Shown piece by piece: positions 27,423 through 35,459 of a DNA stretch of 63,520 nucleotides (position 1 is the first letter of the stretch; each line of letters opens with the position of its first letter). This DNA comes from CG2-30-44-17 sp964344725. GTDB lineage: Bacteria > Patescibacteriota > Gracilibacteria > UBA1369 > UBA12470. The stretch is taken from the NCBI GenBank assembly GCA_964344725.1, contig CAYFOI010000004.1:1-63520 (forward strand). Reading direction: 5' to 3'. A program made the translations under genes and the position numbers. Below the pieces are notes generated by a model, which made no database searches, was not told the origin of the DNA, and was given only the letters and a program-made list of their open reading frames with translations.

Positions 27423-28757
27423 ATGGCAAAGTTTAAAAGAACTTTAAGTGTGCTTACACTTACTTTGCTGACATCGATGCTACTTCCGCTAAACTCTCTT
27501 GCCGCAGGAGGCGACCTATATCTGTCAGACAATGATGTGTATTTTTCTACAGATTATTTTGTAGAAAACGTCCCTGTAATGATCTACGCAACCGCAGGAA
27601 ACAACGCAAACGAAGATCTGTTAGGAACAATTCAATTCTGGAACGACACAACGGGTACACAAATATCATCAGACCAACCAATCTCCGCCCTAGCTGGATC
27701 AACAGATACAGTTTTTGTCAGCTGGACACCATCAGCAGGAACACATCAAATATCAGCAACAGTATATCCATGGGATAGTACAGGTGACGACACAAGTAAC
27801 AATACTGTTTACTTAACAGTAACAGTAGATTACGACACAGACGGAGACGGAGTAGGCAATAACGATGATACCGATGATGACAACGACGGATACCCTGACT
27901 ACGAAGATGACTTTCCTCTAGATGGAAGTGAATGGGAAGACACAGATGGAGATGGCATCGGGAACAATGCAGACGATGACGACGACAACGACGGAACACC
28001 AGACGACGAAGACGAAATGCCAGAAGATTATACAGAAACGTTAGATACAGATGGAGATGGTATTGGGAATAACGCAGATTCTGACGATGATGGAGACGGA
28101 ATAGCAGACGTCGACGAAGAAGAAACAGACCCATTAAATGAAGATACTGATAACGACGGCGTTTCTGATTTGGAAGATGATTTCCCAATGGATAGCGACG
28201 AATGGGAAGACTACGATTTAGACGGAGTAGGAAACAACGCCGACCCAGACGACGATAACGACGGTCTTCTTGACGATGAAGACGAATACGACACAAACAA
28301 AGGACCTACAATAGATATCGAGAAAGGATTTCCTTTCCATATCACGGGCCAAAAAGTAACAATAGACGCTTCTAACTCATACGATGAAGACGGCGAAATT
28401 ACAGATTACGAATGGACCGAAAACGAGGAAATCCTCAGTGTCAACGACACCTACATAATGAGTTATACAGAGAGCGGCAAAAAAAGCATACAATTGACAG
28501 TAAAAGACGACCAAGGAGAAACTAGAACAGAAGAAATACAAATCCGAGTCTACTCAAAAGGATTTGTAATATTCCTAGGACTACTAATAGTAATTCTACT
28601 TACTCTTGCATTCTACACTATTTATAGGTATAGTCCTCGAGCAAAACAGGTTAAGCCAATCAAGAAGACAACAACTCCAAAGAAGAAAAAAACAACAGCT
28701 AAGAAATCTCCAGCAAAAAAGAAAGTAGCCAAGAAGAATACCAAGACTAAAAAATAA
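27423..28757 (+). CDS. surface protein with thrombospondin type 3 repeats, PKD-like domain, C-terminal TM and lysine-rich tail
   Basis: A 444-residue secreted protein anchored at the C-terminus. It has a signal peptide (to about residue 28, LNSLAAGG) and a CARDB/Ig-like domain (VENVPVMIYATAGNN ... AGTHQISATVYPWDS). A long run of Asp-rich calcium-binding TSP3-type repeats (DTDGDGIGNNADDDDDNDG and variants, about 138-295) follows, then a PKD-like domain (VTIDASNSYDEDGEITDYEW), one TM helix (FVIFLGLLIVILLTLAFY) and about 40 Lys/Thr/Ala residues facing the cytoplasm. An adhesive or structural surface role is likely. It is 21 nt after gyrA, so may be cotranscribed. Confidence 0.82.
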   Translation: MAKFKRTLSVLTLTLLTSMLLPLNSLAAGGDLYLSDNDVYFSTDYFVENVPVMIYATAGNNANEDLLGTIQFWNDTTGTQISSDQPISALAGSTDTVFVSWTPSAGTHQISATVYPWDSTGDDTSNNTVYLTVTVDYDTDGDGVGNNDDTDDDNDGYPDYEDDFPLDGSEWEDTDGDGIGNNADDDDDNDGTPDDEDEMPEDYTETLDTDGDGIGNNADSDDDGDGIADVDEEETDPLNEDTDNDGVSDLEDDFPMDSDEWEDYDLDGVGNNADPDDDNDGLLDDEDEYDTNKGPTIDIEKGFPFHITGQKVTIDASNSYDEDGEITDYEWTENEEILSVNDTYIMSYTESGKKSIQLTVKDDQGETRTEEIQIRVYSKGFVIFLGLLIVILLTLAFYTIYRYSPRAKQVKPIKKTTTPKKKKTTAKKSPAKKKVAKKNTKTKK

Positions 28758-28761
28758 CCTG

Positions 28762-28797
28762 AAATCCTAAAGTCCTATAATCCTACAATCCTCAATC
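28762..28797 (+). repeat. 8-nt-period array before rpmE
   Basis: AAATCCT, AAAGTCCT, ATAATCCT, ACAATCCT, CAATC then the rpmE ATG. Confidence 0.75.
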
Positions 28798-29124
28798 ATG
28801 AAGAAAGACGACACACACCCACAATATCACGACGAAGCCGTAATCACATGCTCATGTGGAGCAAAATTCACAGTTGGCTCTACAAAAGAAAAAATGGAGA
28901 CTGAGCTCTGCTCTAAATGTCACCCATTCTATACAGGTCAACAGAAACTTGTAGACACAGCAGGACGCGTAGACAAATTCAAAAAAGCACAGGAAGTAGC
29001 TGAGAAGAAAAAAGAAGAAGAGAAGAGTAAAGCTCCAAAGAAACGCAAAAAAACAATGGAAGAGAAGTTCAACGAAAAGATTTCAGAACAACTCGCAAAA
29101 GAGGAAGAAAAAGCAGCAGCATAA
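28798..29124 (+). CDS. rpmE: 50S ribosomal protein bL31 with extended basic tail
   Basis: Large-subunit protein bL31, zinc-binding form: cysteines in ITCSCGAKF and CSKCHPFYTGQQKLVDTAGRVDKF. The conserved part occupies the first ~65 residues. A further ~43-residue Lys/Glu helical tail (EVAEKKKEEEKSKAPKKRK and on) makes 108 aa instead of the usual ~70. Followed by a strong terminator, so it ends a transcription unit. Confidence 0.94.
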   Translation: MKKDDTHPQYHDEAVITCSCGAKFTVGSTKEKMETELCSKCHPFYTGQQKLVDTAGRVDKFKKAQEVAEKKKEEEKSKAPKKRKKTMEEKFNEKISEQLAKEEEKAAA

Positions 29125-29147
29125 AAACATCCCAAGATGCACAAGTA

Positions 29148-29174
29148 AGACCTGCCATTGCGGCAGGTCTTTTT
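29148..29174 (+). terminator. intrinsic terminator after rpmE
   Basis: AGACCTGCC-ATTGC-GGCAGGTCT, a perfect 9-bp stem followed by TTTT. Confidence 0.92.
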
Positions 29175-29211
29175 ATATTCTAGAATAACCTCCGAACTAA
29201 CCCTTTGAAAC

Positions 29212-30087
29212 ATGTCTGGAAACACTTTCGGTCAAATATTTAAAGTAACAACCTGGGGAGAATCTCACGGCCCAGCAATCGGAGCTGTCATAGACGGATG
29301 CCCAGCAGGACTCAAAATCGACGAAAAATTCATCCAAAAAGAGATGGACCGCCGCAAGCCAAATCCAAAAGACAAGATGAGTACAAAACGCAAAGAAGAC
29401 GACAAACCTTGCATACTTTCAGGTGTTTTCGAAGGGAAAACAACCGGGACACCAATTGCAATGGAGATTTGGAACAAAGACGCCAGAAGTAAAGATTATG
29501 ATCCCAAGCTAATGCGCCCAGGCCACGCAGACAAAACTTACCAAGACAAATACGGCCACCGCGACTACCGAGGTGGAGGACGCGCATCAGGCCGCGAAAC
29601 CGCATCACGTGTAATGGCAGGAGCTATAGCAAAATTGCTCCTGAAAAAAGTCTCTCCTAAGACAAAGATAACTTCGACTTACGATTGCAAAACACCAGCA
29701 AAAGGAGACTCATCAGGAGGCTATGTCGAAATAACTGTCAGCAACCCTCCTAAAAACCTCGGCGAACCTGTATTCGACAAATTAGAAGCAGACCTCGCAA
29801 AAGCAATTATGTCTATTGGCGCTACAAAAGCTTTTGAAATCGACCTCGGAATAAAAGAAGCCGAAATGAAAGGGACAGAAAACAACAAACTCAAAAAAGG
29901 AACACTCGGAGGAATTTCGACAGGGAATCCAATGAAAATAAGAGTAGCAATCAAACCAACTCCTTCTGTAGGTATAAAAGGCCGTCACGACGTATGCATC
30001 GTCCCAAGAGTAGCCCCAGTAACAGAAGCAATGGTAGCAATTGTTCTAGTAGATCATTACTTACGCAACAGATGTTCGACTTTATAG
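29212..30087 (+). CDS. aroC: chorismate synthase, compact form
   Basis: FMN-dependent last step to chorismate. Motifs: TTWGESHGPAIGAVIDGCPAG, SGVFEGKTTGTPI, LMRPGHADKTY, YGHRDYRGGGRASGRETASR, LGGISTGNPMKIRVAIKP and GRHDVCIVPRVAPVTEAM. At 291 residues it is much shorter than the usual ~360. The connecting segments before LGGIS and between KPTPS and GRHD are reduced to a few residues, while all core blocks remain. It is separated from the main aro cluster by about 24 kb and overlaps tgt by 16 nt. Confidence 0.95.
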   Translation: MSGNTFGQIFKVTTWGESHGPAIGAVIDGCPAGLKIDEKFIQKEMDRRKPNPKDKMSTKRKEDDKPCILSGVFEGKTTGTPIAMEIWNKDARSKDYDPKLMRPGHADKTYQDKYGHRDYRGGGRASGRETASRVMAGAIAKLLLKKVSPKTKITSTYDCKTPAKGDSSGGYVEITVSNPPKNLGEPVFDKLEADLAKAIMSIGATKAFEIDLGIKEAEMKGTENNKLKKGTLGGISTGNPMKIRVAIKPTPSVGIKGRHDVCIVPRVAPVTEAMVAIVLVDHYLRNRCSTL

Positions 30088-31196
30088 TTCATAATAATCA
30101 AAAGAGCTCTAGAGCTCGCACAGGCACCCTCAAAACACCTCACGGAGAAATACAAACTCCGGTTTTTATGCCTGTCGGAACTAAAGCAACTGTCAAAACC
30201 ATGACTCCTAGAAACTTAGAAGACATAGGAGCTCAAATCATTCTCGCAAACACATACCATCTCATGCTCCGCCCAGAAGAAAAACTCATAAGCAACATGG
30301 GCGGAATCCACAAATGGTCCGGATGGAATAAACCCATGCTCACAGACTCAGGAGGATTCCAGATTTTCTCGCTAAAAGAGATGACCAAAATCACGGAAGA
30401 AGGAGCCGAGTTCAAATGCTACTTAGACGGATCAAAGCACTTCATCACTCCTGAAAAAGCGATCCAAATCCAAACCGATATCGGAGCAGACATTATTATG
30501 GCTTTTGACGAATGCGCACCTGGCAACTCATCAAAGACATACGCAAAAGAAGCAATGAAAAGAACACATAGATGGGCGATAAGATGCAAAGAGCAGCACA
30601 AGAAGCTAGCAAAAAAACGGAAACTGGAACAAGCTCTCTTCCCTATCATTCAAGGAGTAACTTACAAAGATTTACGAATAGAATCAGCCAAATTCATATC
30701 AGATCTAGACCTACCAGGAACCGCAATAGGAGGCCTTAGTGTAGGAGAAAGTAAAGAAGTAATGTACAGCACCCTAGAGACAGTTATACCGCACACGCCA
30801 GAAGAGAAACCTAGATATTTAATGGGTGTAGGAACGCCAGAAGACCTCCTAGAAGCTGTAGATAGAGGAATAGATATGTTCGACTGTGTCTTGCCTAGCA
30901 GACTCGGAAGACACGGAGGATTCTGGAACAATGAAGGTCGCCACACAATCACGAACAAGAAATTTGAACAAGACGAGCGCCCTTTGGCAGAACAATGCGA
31001 ATGCTACGCGTGCAAAAATTTCTCAAGAAGCTATATAAAACACCTAATAACTGAGAAAGAAATTTTAGGAATGCATCTAATGACAACTCACAATCTTCAC
31101 TTTATTTTGGATTTGATGAAAAAAATTCGTAAAAACATAGACAAAGGAACTTTCCACAAATTCAAAAAAGACTTTTTAAAAACTTATCGAACATGA
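30072..31196 (+). CDS. tgt: queuine/preQ1 tRNA-guanine transglycosylase
   Basis: Exchanges guanine 34 of GUN-anticodon tRNAs for a queuosine precursor. The start at MFDFIVHNNQKSS is chosen; an upstream in-frame ATG (29994) would overlap aroC by 94 nt with unrelated sequence. Motifs: TPVFMPVGTKATVK, catalytic Asp in MLTDSGGFQIFSL, IIMAFDECAPG, AIGGLSVGE, MGVGTPEDLLEAVDRGIDMFDCVLP, and the zinc site CECYACKNF with a downstream His (THNLHF). 374 aa, typical length. Overlaps aroC by 16 nt and the HD gene by 4 nt. queA and other queuosine genes are not in the window. Confidence 0.96.
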   Translation: MFDFIVHNNQKSSRARTGTLKTPHGEIQTPVFMPVGTKATVKTMTPRNLEDIGAQIILANTYHLMLRPEEKLISNMGGIHKWSGWNKPMLTDSGGFQIFSLKEMTKITEEGAEFKCYLDGSKHFITPEKAIQIQTDIGADIIMAFDECAPGNSSKTYAKEAMKRTHRWAIRCKEQHKKLAKKRKLEQALFPIIQGVTYKDLRIESAKFISDLDLPGTAIGGLSVGESKEVMYSTLETVIPHTPEEKPRYLMGVGTPEDLLEAVDRGIDMFDCVLPSRLGRHGGFWNNEGRHTITNKKFEQDERPLAEQCECYACKNFSRSYIKHLITEKEILGMHLMTTHNLHFILDLMKKIRKNIDKGTFHKFKKDFLKTYRT

Positions 31197-31786
31197 TTTC
31201 GTACAAAAAAATTGTTCATTTTATTTTTGAACTCTCAAACCTTAAAAAGTTTAAACATTGCGGCATAAAATTCGCGGGAATTAACGACCCTGATTCACTC
31301 GCAGAACACGCAGCACGAGCCGCACAAATCGCATATATACTAGCCGATCTAGAAAAGACAGATGCTTACAAATGTGCCCTAATGGTACTCATCCATGACA
31401 ACGGCGAGATACGGGTCGGCGACCAACACAAGATCTCAGCAAGCTACTTTGACCTGAAACCTTACGAATCAGAAGCTTTTGAAGATCAGACTAAAAACCT
31501 GCCAAAAGAAACCGGAAAAATGTTCGCAGATCTGCACAAAGAGTTCGAGAAACAAGAAACCAAGGAAAGCCACGTTGCACGTGACGCCGACATGCTTGAG
31601 ACAGCCTTCCAAGCAAAAGAACATTTGGATAACGGATACAAAACCGCTAAACTCTGGATAGACAGCGTAAGAAAACATCTCAAGACAAAATCCGGGAAAA
31701 AGATCCTAAAAGAGATGAAAAAAACACATTTCGCAGACTGGTGGACAGAAGGCCACACCAAAGGCGCACAGGCCCATAAAAAATAA
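31193..31786 (+). CDS. HD-domain phosphohydrolase (YfbR/HDDC2-like)
   Basis: A 197-residue HD-superfamily hydrolase. The metal-site motifs are SLAEHAARAAQIAYIL and LIHDNGEIRVGD (HD pair followed by NGE), with a later Asp in HVARDADMLETAFQ. The N-terminal LKKFKHCGIKFAGI is like YfbR-type 5'-deoxynucleotidases and HDDC2 proteins. A nucleotidase role is inferred from family only. Its ATG overlaps the tgt stop in ATGA. Confidence 0.82.
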   Translation: MISYKKIVHFIFELSNLKKFKHCGIKFAGINDPDSLAEHAARAAQIAYILADLEKTDAYKCALMVLIHDNGEIRVGDQHKISASYFDLKPYESEAFEDQTKNLPKETGKMFADLHKEFEKQETKESHVARDADMLETAFQAKEHLDNGYKTAKLWIDSVRKHLKTKSGKKILKEMKKTHFADWWTEGHTKGAQAHKK

Positions 31787-31788
31787 CC

Positions 31789-31848
31789 GTTTCGCGCCAG
31801 CGAAACACCATCACTTCAAACTTCTAATTTCAAACTTCAAACTACCCC
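31789..31848 (+). repeat. hairpin plus heptamer array before ruvA
   Basis: Hairpin GTTTCGC-GCCA-GCGAAAC (31789-31806), box ACACCATCA, then TTCAAAC, TTCTAAT, TTCAAAC, TTCAAAC, TACCCC ending at the ruvA ATG. The hairpin starts just past the upstream stop codon. Confidence 0.85.
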
Positions 31849-32424
31849 ATGATCGCATTCCTAGAAGGCACAGTCCAAAACAAACCCGAAAAACACCTAA
31901 TAATCAATGTGAACGGAATAGGATATTTAGTCCAAGTACCAGAGAGTGTTTGGGCTGAAACAGAACTAGAGGAAAACACAAGCTTATACATCCACACACA
32001 TGTACGCGAAGATGACTTAAGTTTATTCGGATTCTCTACCCTATCTGACCTAGCTTTCTTCAAACAACTTATCTCAGTATCCGGAATCGGACCAAAAACG
32101 GGTCTAGAATTCCTAAACACAGACACCAACTTAATCAAAGGAGCCATCTTGAACGGAGATGTCGCTCTACTCTCGCGAACACCAGGAATCGGAAAGAAAA
32201 CAGCCGAGAGAATGATTTTGGAACTCAAAAACAAGATTGACCCAAGCGAAGTAGATACACGCAAACACCAATCAATAACAAAAGAACTAGATGAAGAAGC
32301 TCTAGATGCACTAATGAGCCTCGGATACTCACGAGGCCAAATCTACAGAGTACTTGGAAAAGCAACAAACATCGAGTTCGAATCAACAGAAGACTGCATC
32401 AAATATTTCTTACAAAACGTATAA
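31849..32424 (+). CDS. ruvA: Holliday junction DNA helicase subunit RuvA
   Basis: DNA-binding subunit of the RuvAB branch-migration motor, 191 aa. N-terminal OB fold (MIAFLEGTVQNKPEKHLIINVNGIGYLVQVP), two helix-hairpin-helix motifs (SGIGPKTGLEFLN, TPGIGKKTAERMILELKNK) and a C-terminal UBA-like RuvB-binding domain (LDEEALDALMSLGYSRGQ). ruvC lies 6.4 kb downstream; ruvB is not in the window. Confidence 0.95.
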   Translation: MIAFLEGTVQNKPEKHLIINVNGIGYLVQVPESVWAETELEENTSLYIHTHVREDDLSLFGFSTLSDLAFFKQLISVSGIGPKTGLEFLNTDTNLIKGAILNGDVALLSRTPGIGKKTAERMILELKNKIDPSEVDTRKHQSITKELDEEALDALMSLGYSRGQIYRVLGKATNIEFESTEDCIKYFLQNV

Positions 32425-32450
32425 CTTAACTAGAAGTTAAGAACTTGATA
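32425..32450 (+). repeat. short hairpin element, family B, after ruvA
   Basis: CTTAACT-AGA-AGTTAAG then AACTTGATAC, directly after the ruvA stop. Same family as 61473, 12836 and 7314. Confidence 0.65.
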
Positions 32451-32452
32451 CT

Positions 32453-33592
32453 ATGACAAAAATACTAAAAAACGATTTTCTCAAAGAAGTATCAGAAGGC
32501 AAACACGCATTTATAGATATAGCTTTGGATCCCGAATTACCTAAGCGAATTCACGAAGCAGTAGCTAAACTCAAGAAATTTAAAAAAGTTATAGTCCTCG
32601 GCATCGGGGGATCAGCTCTTGGAGGAATCGCAGTCATGAGAGCACTCTACAGACCTCTCAAACATATGGAAAAAGATTCAACACACTTCTTTTTCCTAGA
32701 TCAAATCGACCCAGACTTAATATATCACCTCACACACAACCTTAAATTAGAAGAAACTCACTTTATCGCAATAAGCAAGTCCGGAGACACAATTGAACCG
32801 GTCAGCCTATACAAACACTTCTATAGCAAAATAACAGACGCAGGACTAAACCCAAGCGAACACTTCTCATTCATAACAGGAGAAGAAGGGTTCTTCGCAG
32901 AAGAGGCAAAAAGGCTCAAGGCAACATACCTAACCCTTCCAAAAAACCTCAGCGGAAGATTTTCAGTCCTATCAGAAGTAGGCTTATTCCCAGCAGCCCT
33001 CGCAGACATAAACATCGAGGAAATTCTAGAAGGAGCAAAAGAAGCTTACGAAGAGTTCGACACAGCACTGAAGCTCGCCGAAAAACAGAACAAACACTAC
33101 CAAGAAGGCAAAGTCATCACAGTAGTCTTCCCATACTCATACAGACTAAACAGGTTCGCAGACTGGTACATCCAACTGATGTCTGAGAGTCTAGGCAAAA
33201 CACGCGAAATTGGACCAACCCCAATAAGAGCGATAGGACCAACAGACCAACACGCCCAATTACAACTTTTCGTAGAAGGACCTCTCAACAAACAAGTGCT
33301 TTTCTTAGAAGTAGAGAACCACCATCACAAGCCACAGGTACCAGGAGAAAACTACACTCTAGAAGATCTCCTAAACGCAGAGAAAAAAGGCACAGAACAA
33401 TCCCTAGAAGAAGCTGGAATCCCAACACAAACAATCTGCCTCCCATACATCGATGCAAAAGCTATCGGAAAACTCATCATGACCCTGGAACTCCAAATAG
33501 CCCTACTTGGCAAAATGTACGAAGTCGAAACCTACAAACAACCTGGCGTAGAAGCTGGGAAGAAGATTGCGAATAAGATTCTAGAAGGATAG
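32453..33592 (+). CDS. pgi: glucose-6-phosphate isomerase
   Basis: Interconverts glucose 6-phosphate and fructose 6-phosphate. SIS-fold motifs: VIVLGIGGSALGGIAVMRAL, IAISKSGDTIEPVSLY, LSGRFSVLSEVGLFPAAL, QLMSESLGKTREIGPTPI and IGPTDQHAQLQLFVEGP. At 379 aa it is a short bacterial form. Fructose 6-phosphate from this enzyme is the substrate of GlmS and of the phosphomannose isomerase encoded nearby. Confidence 0.95.
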   Translation: MTKILKNDFLKEVSEGKHAFIDIALDPELPKRIHEAVAKLKKFKKVIVLGIGGSALGGIAVMRALYRPLKHMEKDSTHFFFLDQIDPDLIYHLTHNLKLEETHFIAISKSGDTIEPVSLYKHFYSKITDAGLNPSEHFSFITGEEGFFAEEAKRLKATYLTLPKNLSGRFSVLSEVGLFPAALADINIEEILEGAKEAYEEFDTALKLAEKQNKHYQEGKVITVVFPYSYRLNRFADWYIQLMSESLGKTREIGPTPIRAIGPTDQHAQLQLFVEGPLNKQVLFLEVENHHHKPQVPGENYTLEDLLNAEKKGTEQSLEEAGIPTQTICLPYIDAKAIGKLIMTLELQIALLGKMYEVETYKQPGVEAGKKIANKILEG

Positions 33593-33595
33593 ATA

Positions 33596-33871
33596 TTACC
33601 AGCCACGTTGGAACCTCTGCTGCGCAACCACTCTTTCTAAATTAGCGCAAGCACGGTTTTCGAGAAAGCCATCCCTGCGTTCTGCATAAGCCGCTTCCTC
33701 TTCACCAGGATAAGGCATTAATGCCCTAACATCACTATCAGAATAGTGTCCAGCATCAAGACATAAAACTTCACGCATCAATTGCATATTATCAGTCGGA
33801 GAACCAGCATCAACCCACTTTTGATAAGGACTAACATAACTATCTGAACCCGACCATCTCTCTGCACACAC
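33596..33871 (-). CDS. possible small hypothetical protein
   Basis: A 91-residue open frame in the 357-nt gap between pgi and the M24 peptidase gene (33593-33949), on the opposite strand. It begins with GTG (MCAERWSGSDSYVSPYQKW), and no ATG is available because a stop lies five codons upstream. Composition (Tyr, Asp, Ala, Arg) is protein-like and similar to other hypotheticals of the window, but no domain is recognised. It could be a gene remnant. Apart from it, the gap holds only a -10-like stretch (33880s) and no other feature I can support. Confidence 0.4.
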   Translation of the reverse strand: MCAERWSGSDSYVSPYQKWVDAGSPTDNMQLMREVLCLDAGHYSDSDVRALMPYPGEEEAAYAERRDGFLENRACANLERVVAQQRFQRGW

Positions 33872-33949
33872 AGGAACAATATGTTAAAATGTTTTATGAC
33901 ACATAACCTATAACGCAATATACCTTGTGTCAAGAAATCAACACAGAAC

Positions 33950-34987
33950 ATGAACCTCCTCATAACATCAAAATCAAACATCCAATATCTCTCTGGATTC
34001 ACTGGCTCAAAAGCAGTGATCCTTAAATTGCCTAAAAAAAACTACTTCTTCACAGACAGTAGGTACTTCGACGAAGCTAAGAAAACAATTCCAAAAAACT
34101 TCACCCTAGCAATCTACAAAAAAGGAGAATTCAAGAGGGAATGGAAGAAAATAATCAAGAAACACAGGTTAAAAGAAATATATTTCGAAGCCGATCATCT
34201 AACAATCACCTCGTTAAGAGCTTGGCGTAAACTTTCTCGCCCAGCCAAGCTCAGGGAGCAACAAAAAGAAATAGAAAAAATCCGCGCTATAAAAACCTCT
34301 GCAGAAATTCGCCTCCTCAAACGCTCTCAACAAATCAATGAACAAGTTTTTTATACAATAAAAAAACTATTAACAACATCTGTTACCGAAAAGGAAATTG
34401 CATGGAAAATCCGCACAATTGCACACGATCTTGGAACAGAAGATTTAGCATTCGAACCAATAGTTGCATTCGGCAAAGCAACAGCAGTCCCCCATCACCA
34501 AAACAAAAACCGCAAACTCAAGAAAGGAGATATGATCTTAATTGACATGGGAGTTAAATACAAAGGCTACTGCTCAGATATGACCAGAACCTTATTCACA
34601 GCCCCACCTACCCCTGAACAAGCCAAGGTTTACGAAATCGTCCTCGCAGCCCAGAAAAACACCATCCAGAAGATCAAACCAGGAATCACAGGCCACAAAG
34701 CTTGGCGCCTAGCCGCAGACCCCATCGCAAAAGCTGGATACGAGGAGAACTTCACACACGGACTCGGCCATGGAACAGGCTTCCAAATACATGAATCCCC
34801 TAGCCTAGCACCTAAATCCCGCGACAAACTGGAAGCAAGAATGATCACAACAATTGAACCTGGAATTTATTTGACCAATAAGTTCGGCGTAAGAATCGAA
34901 GACATTGGTCTAATAACAGAAGCTGGATTTAAAAATTTCACCTCAGCCCCAAAAGAACTCAAAGATTCAATAATAAAAATCAAATGA
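33950..34987 (+). CDS. M24 family aminopeptidase (Xaa-Pro peptidase-like)
   Basis: A 345-residue metallopeptidase of the PepP/PepQ type. The N-terminal creatinase-like domain begins NLLITSKSNIQYLSGFTGS. The pita-bread catalytic domain shows the dinuclear metal ligands: Asp in MILIDMGVKYKGYCSDMTRT, His in HGLGHGTGFQIHESP, Glu in TIEPGIYL and Glu in GVRIED. It probably removes N-terminal residues before proline. It overlaps the VKOR gene by 4 nt. Confidence 0.92.
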   Translation: MNLLITSKSNIQYLSGFTGSKAVILKLPKKNYFFTDSRYFDEAKKTIPKNFTLAIYKKGEFKREWKKIIKKHRLKEIYFEADHLTITSLRAWRKLSRPAKLREQQKEIEKIRAIKTSAEIRLLKRSQQINEQVFYTIKKLLTTSVTEKEIAWKIRTIAHDLGTEDLAFEPIVAFGKATAVPHHQNKNRKLKKGDMILIDMGVKYKGYCSDMTRTLFTAPPTPEQAKVYEIVLAAQKNTIQKIKPGITGHKAWRLAADPIAKAGYEENFTHGLGHGTGFQIHESPSLAPKSRDKLEARMITTIEPGIYLTNKFGVRIEDIGLITEAGFKNFTSAPKELKDSIIKIK

Positions 34988-35376
34988 TATTAAACATCAT
35001 CCCCTTGCTAGCAATAATCGGCATATCCGAAACATCCTACTTAATAGCAAAACGCCACAAAAAACAAGAACCTGTATGCGTAATAGGAGGATCTTGTAGC
35101 ATCGTTTTAGGTAGCAAATACAACAAAACTCTTGGAATTCACAACGACATTTTGGGATTACTCTTCTACATCGGAATTTTGGGAAGCTTTCTAACATATC
35201 CACCACTATTAATCCCCCTCGTAATCATAGGAGCAATAAGCTCTATATATTTTACTTATTTACAGTTTTTCAAAATCAAATCATGGTGTTTCTGGTGCAT
35301 GATGTCAGCAATCAATACATGGCTAATTGCAGGAATAGTAATATGGACATTATGGACTCTAAGCAACTACACCTGA
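34984..35376 (+). CDS. vitamin K epoxide reductase (VKOR) family membrane protein
   Basis: A 130-residue membrane protein with four hydrophobic segments. It has the outer cysteine pair in EPVCVIGGSCSIVLGSKYN and the quinone-proximal CxxC (SWCFWCMMSA). Bacterial VKOR homologues reoxidise a DsbA-like oxidase to drive disulfide formation outside the cytoplasm. No fused or adjacent thioredoxin-like partner is present. It suits the Cys-containing secreted proteins encoded here, for example the 5033-5845 lipoprotein. Start overlaps the upstream stop (ATGA). Confidence 0.9.
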   Translation: MILNIIPLLAIIGISETSYLIAKRHKKQEPVCVIGGSCSIVLGSKYNKTLGIHNDILGLLFYIGILGSFLTYPPLLIPLVIIGAISSIYFTYLQFFKIKSWCFWCMMSAINTWLIAGIVIWTLWTLSNYT

Positions 35377-35392
35377 TGCTTGCTAATAGATT

Positions 35393-35459
35393 GATTTTAG
35401 CCTAAAATCTCCCCGTCCTACTAACTAGCTAAAAAGCTAAATAGCTAACAAGCTAACCC
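35393..35459 (+). repeat. hairpin plus 8-nt array before glmS
   Basis: Hairpin GATTTTA-GCC-TAAAATC (35393-35409), box TCCCCGTCCTACTAA, then GCTAAAAA, GCTAAATA, GCTAACAA, GCTAACCC (35428-35459) in exact register up to the glmS ATG. Confidence 0.85.
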
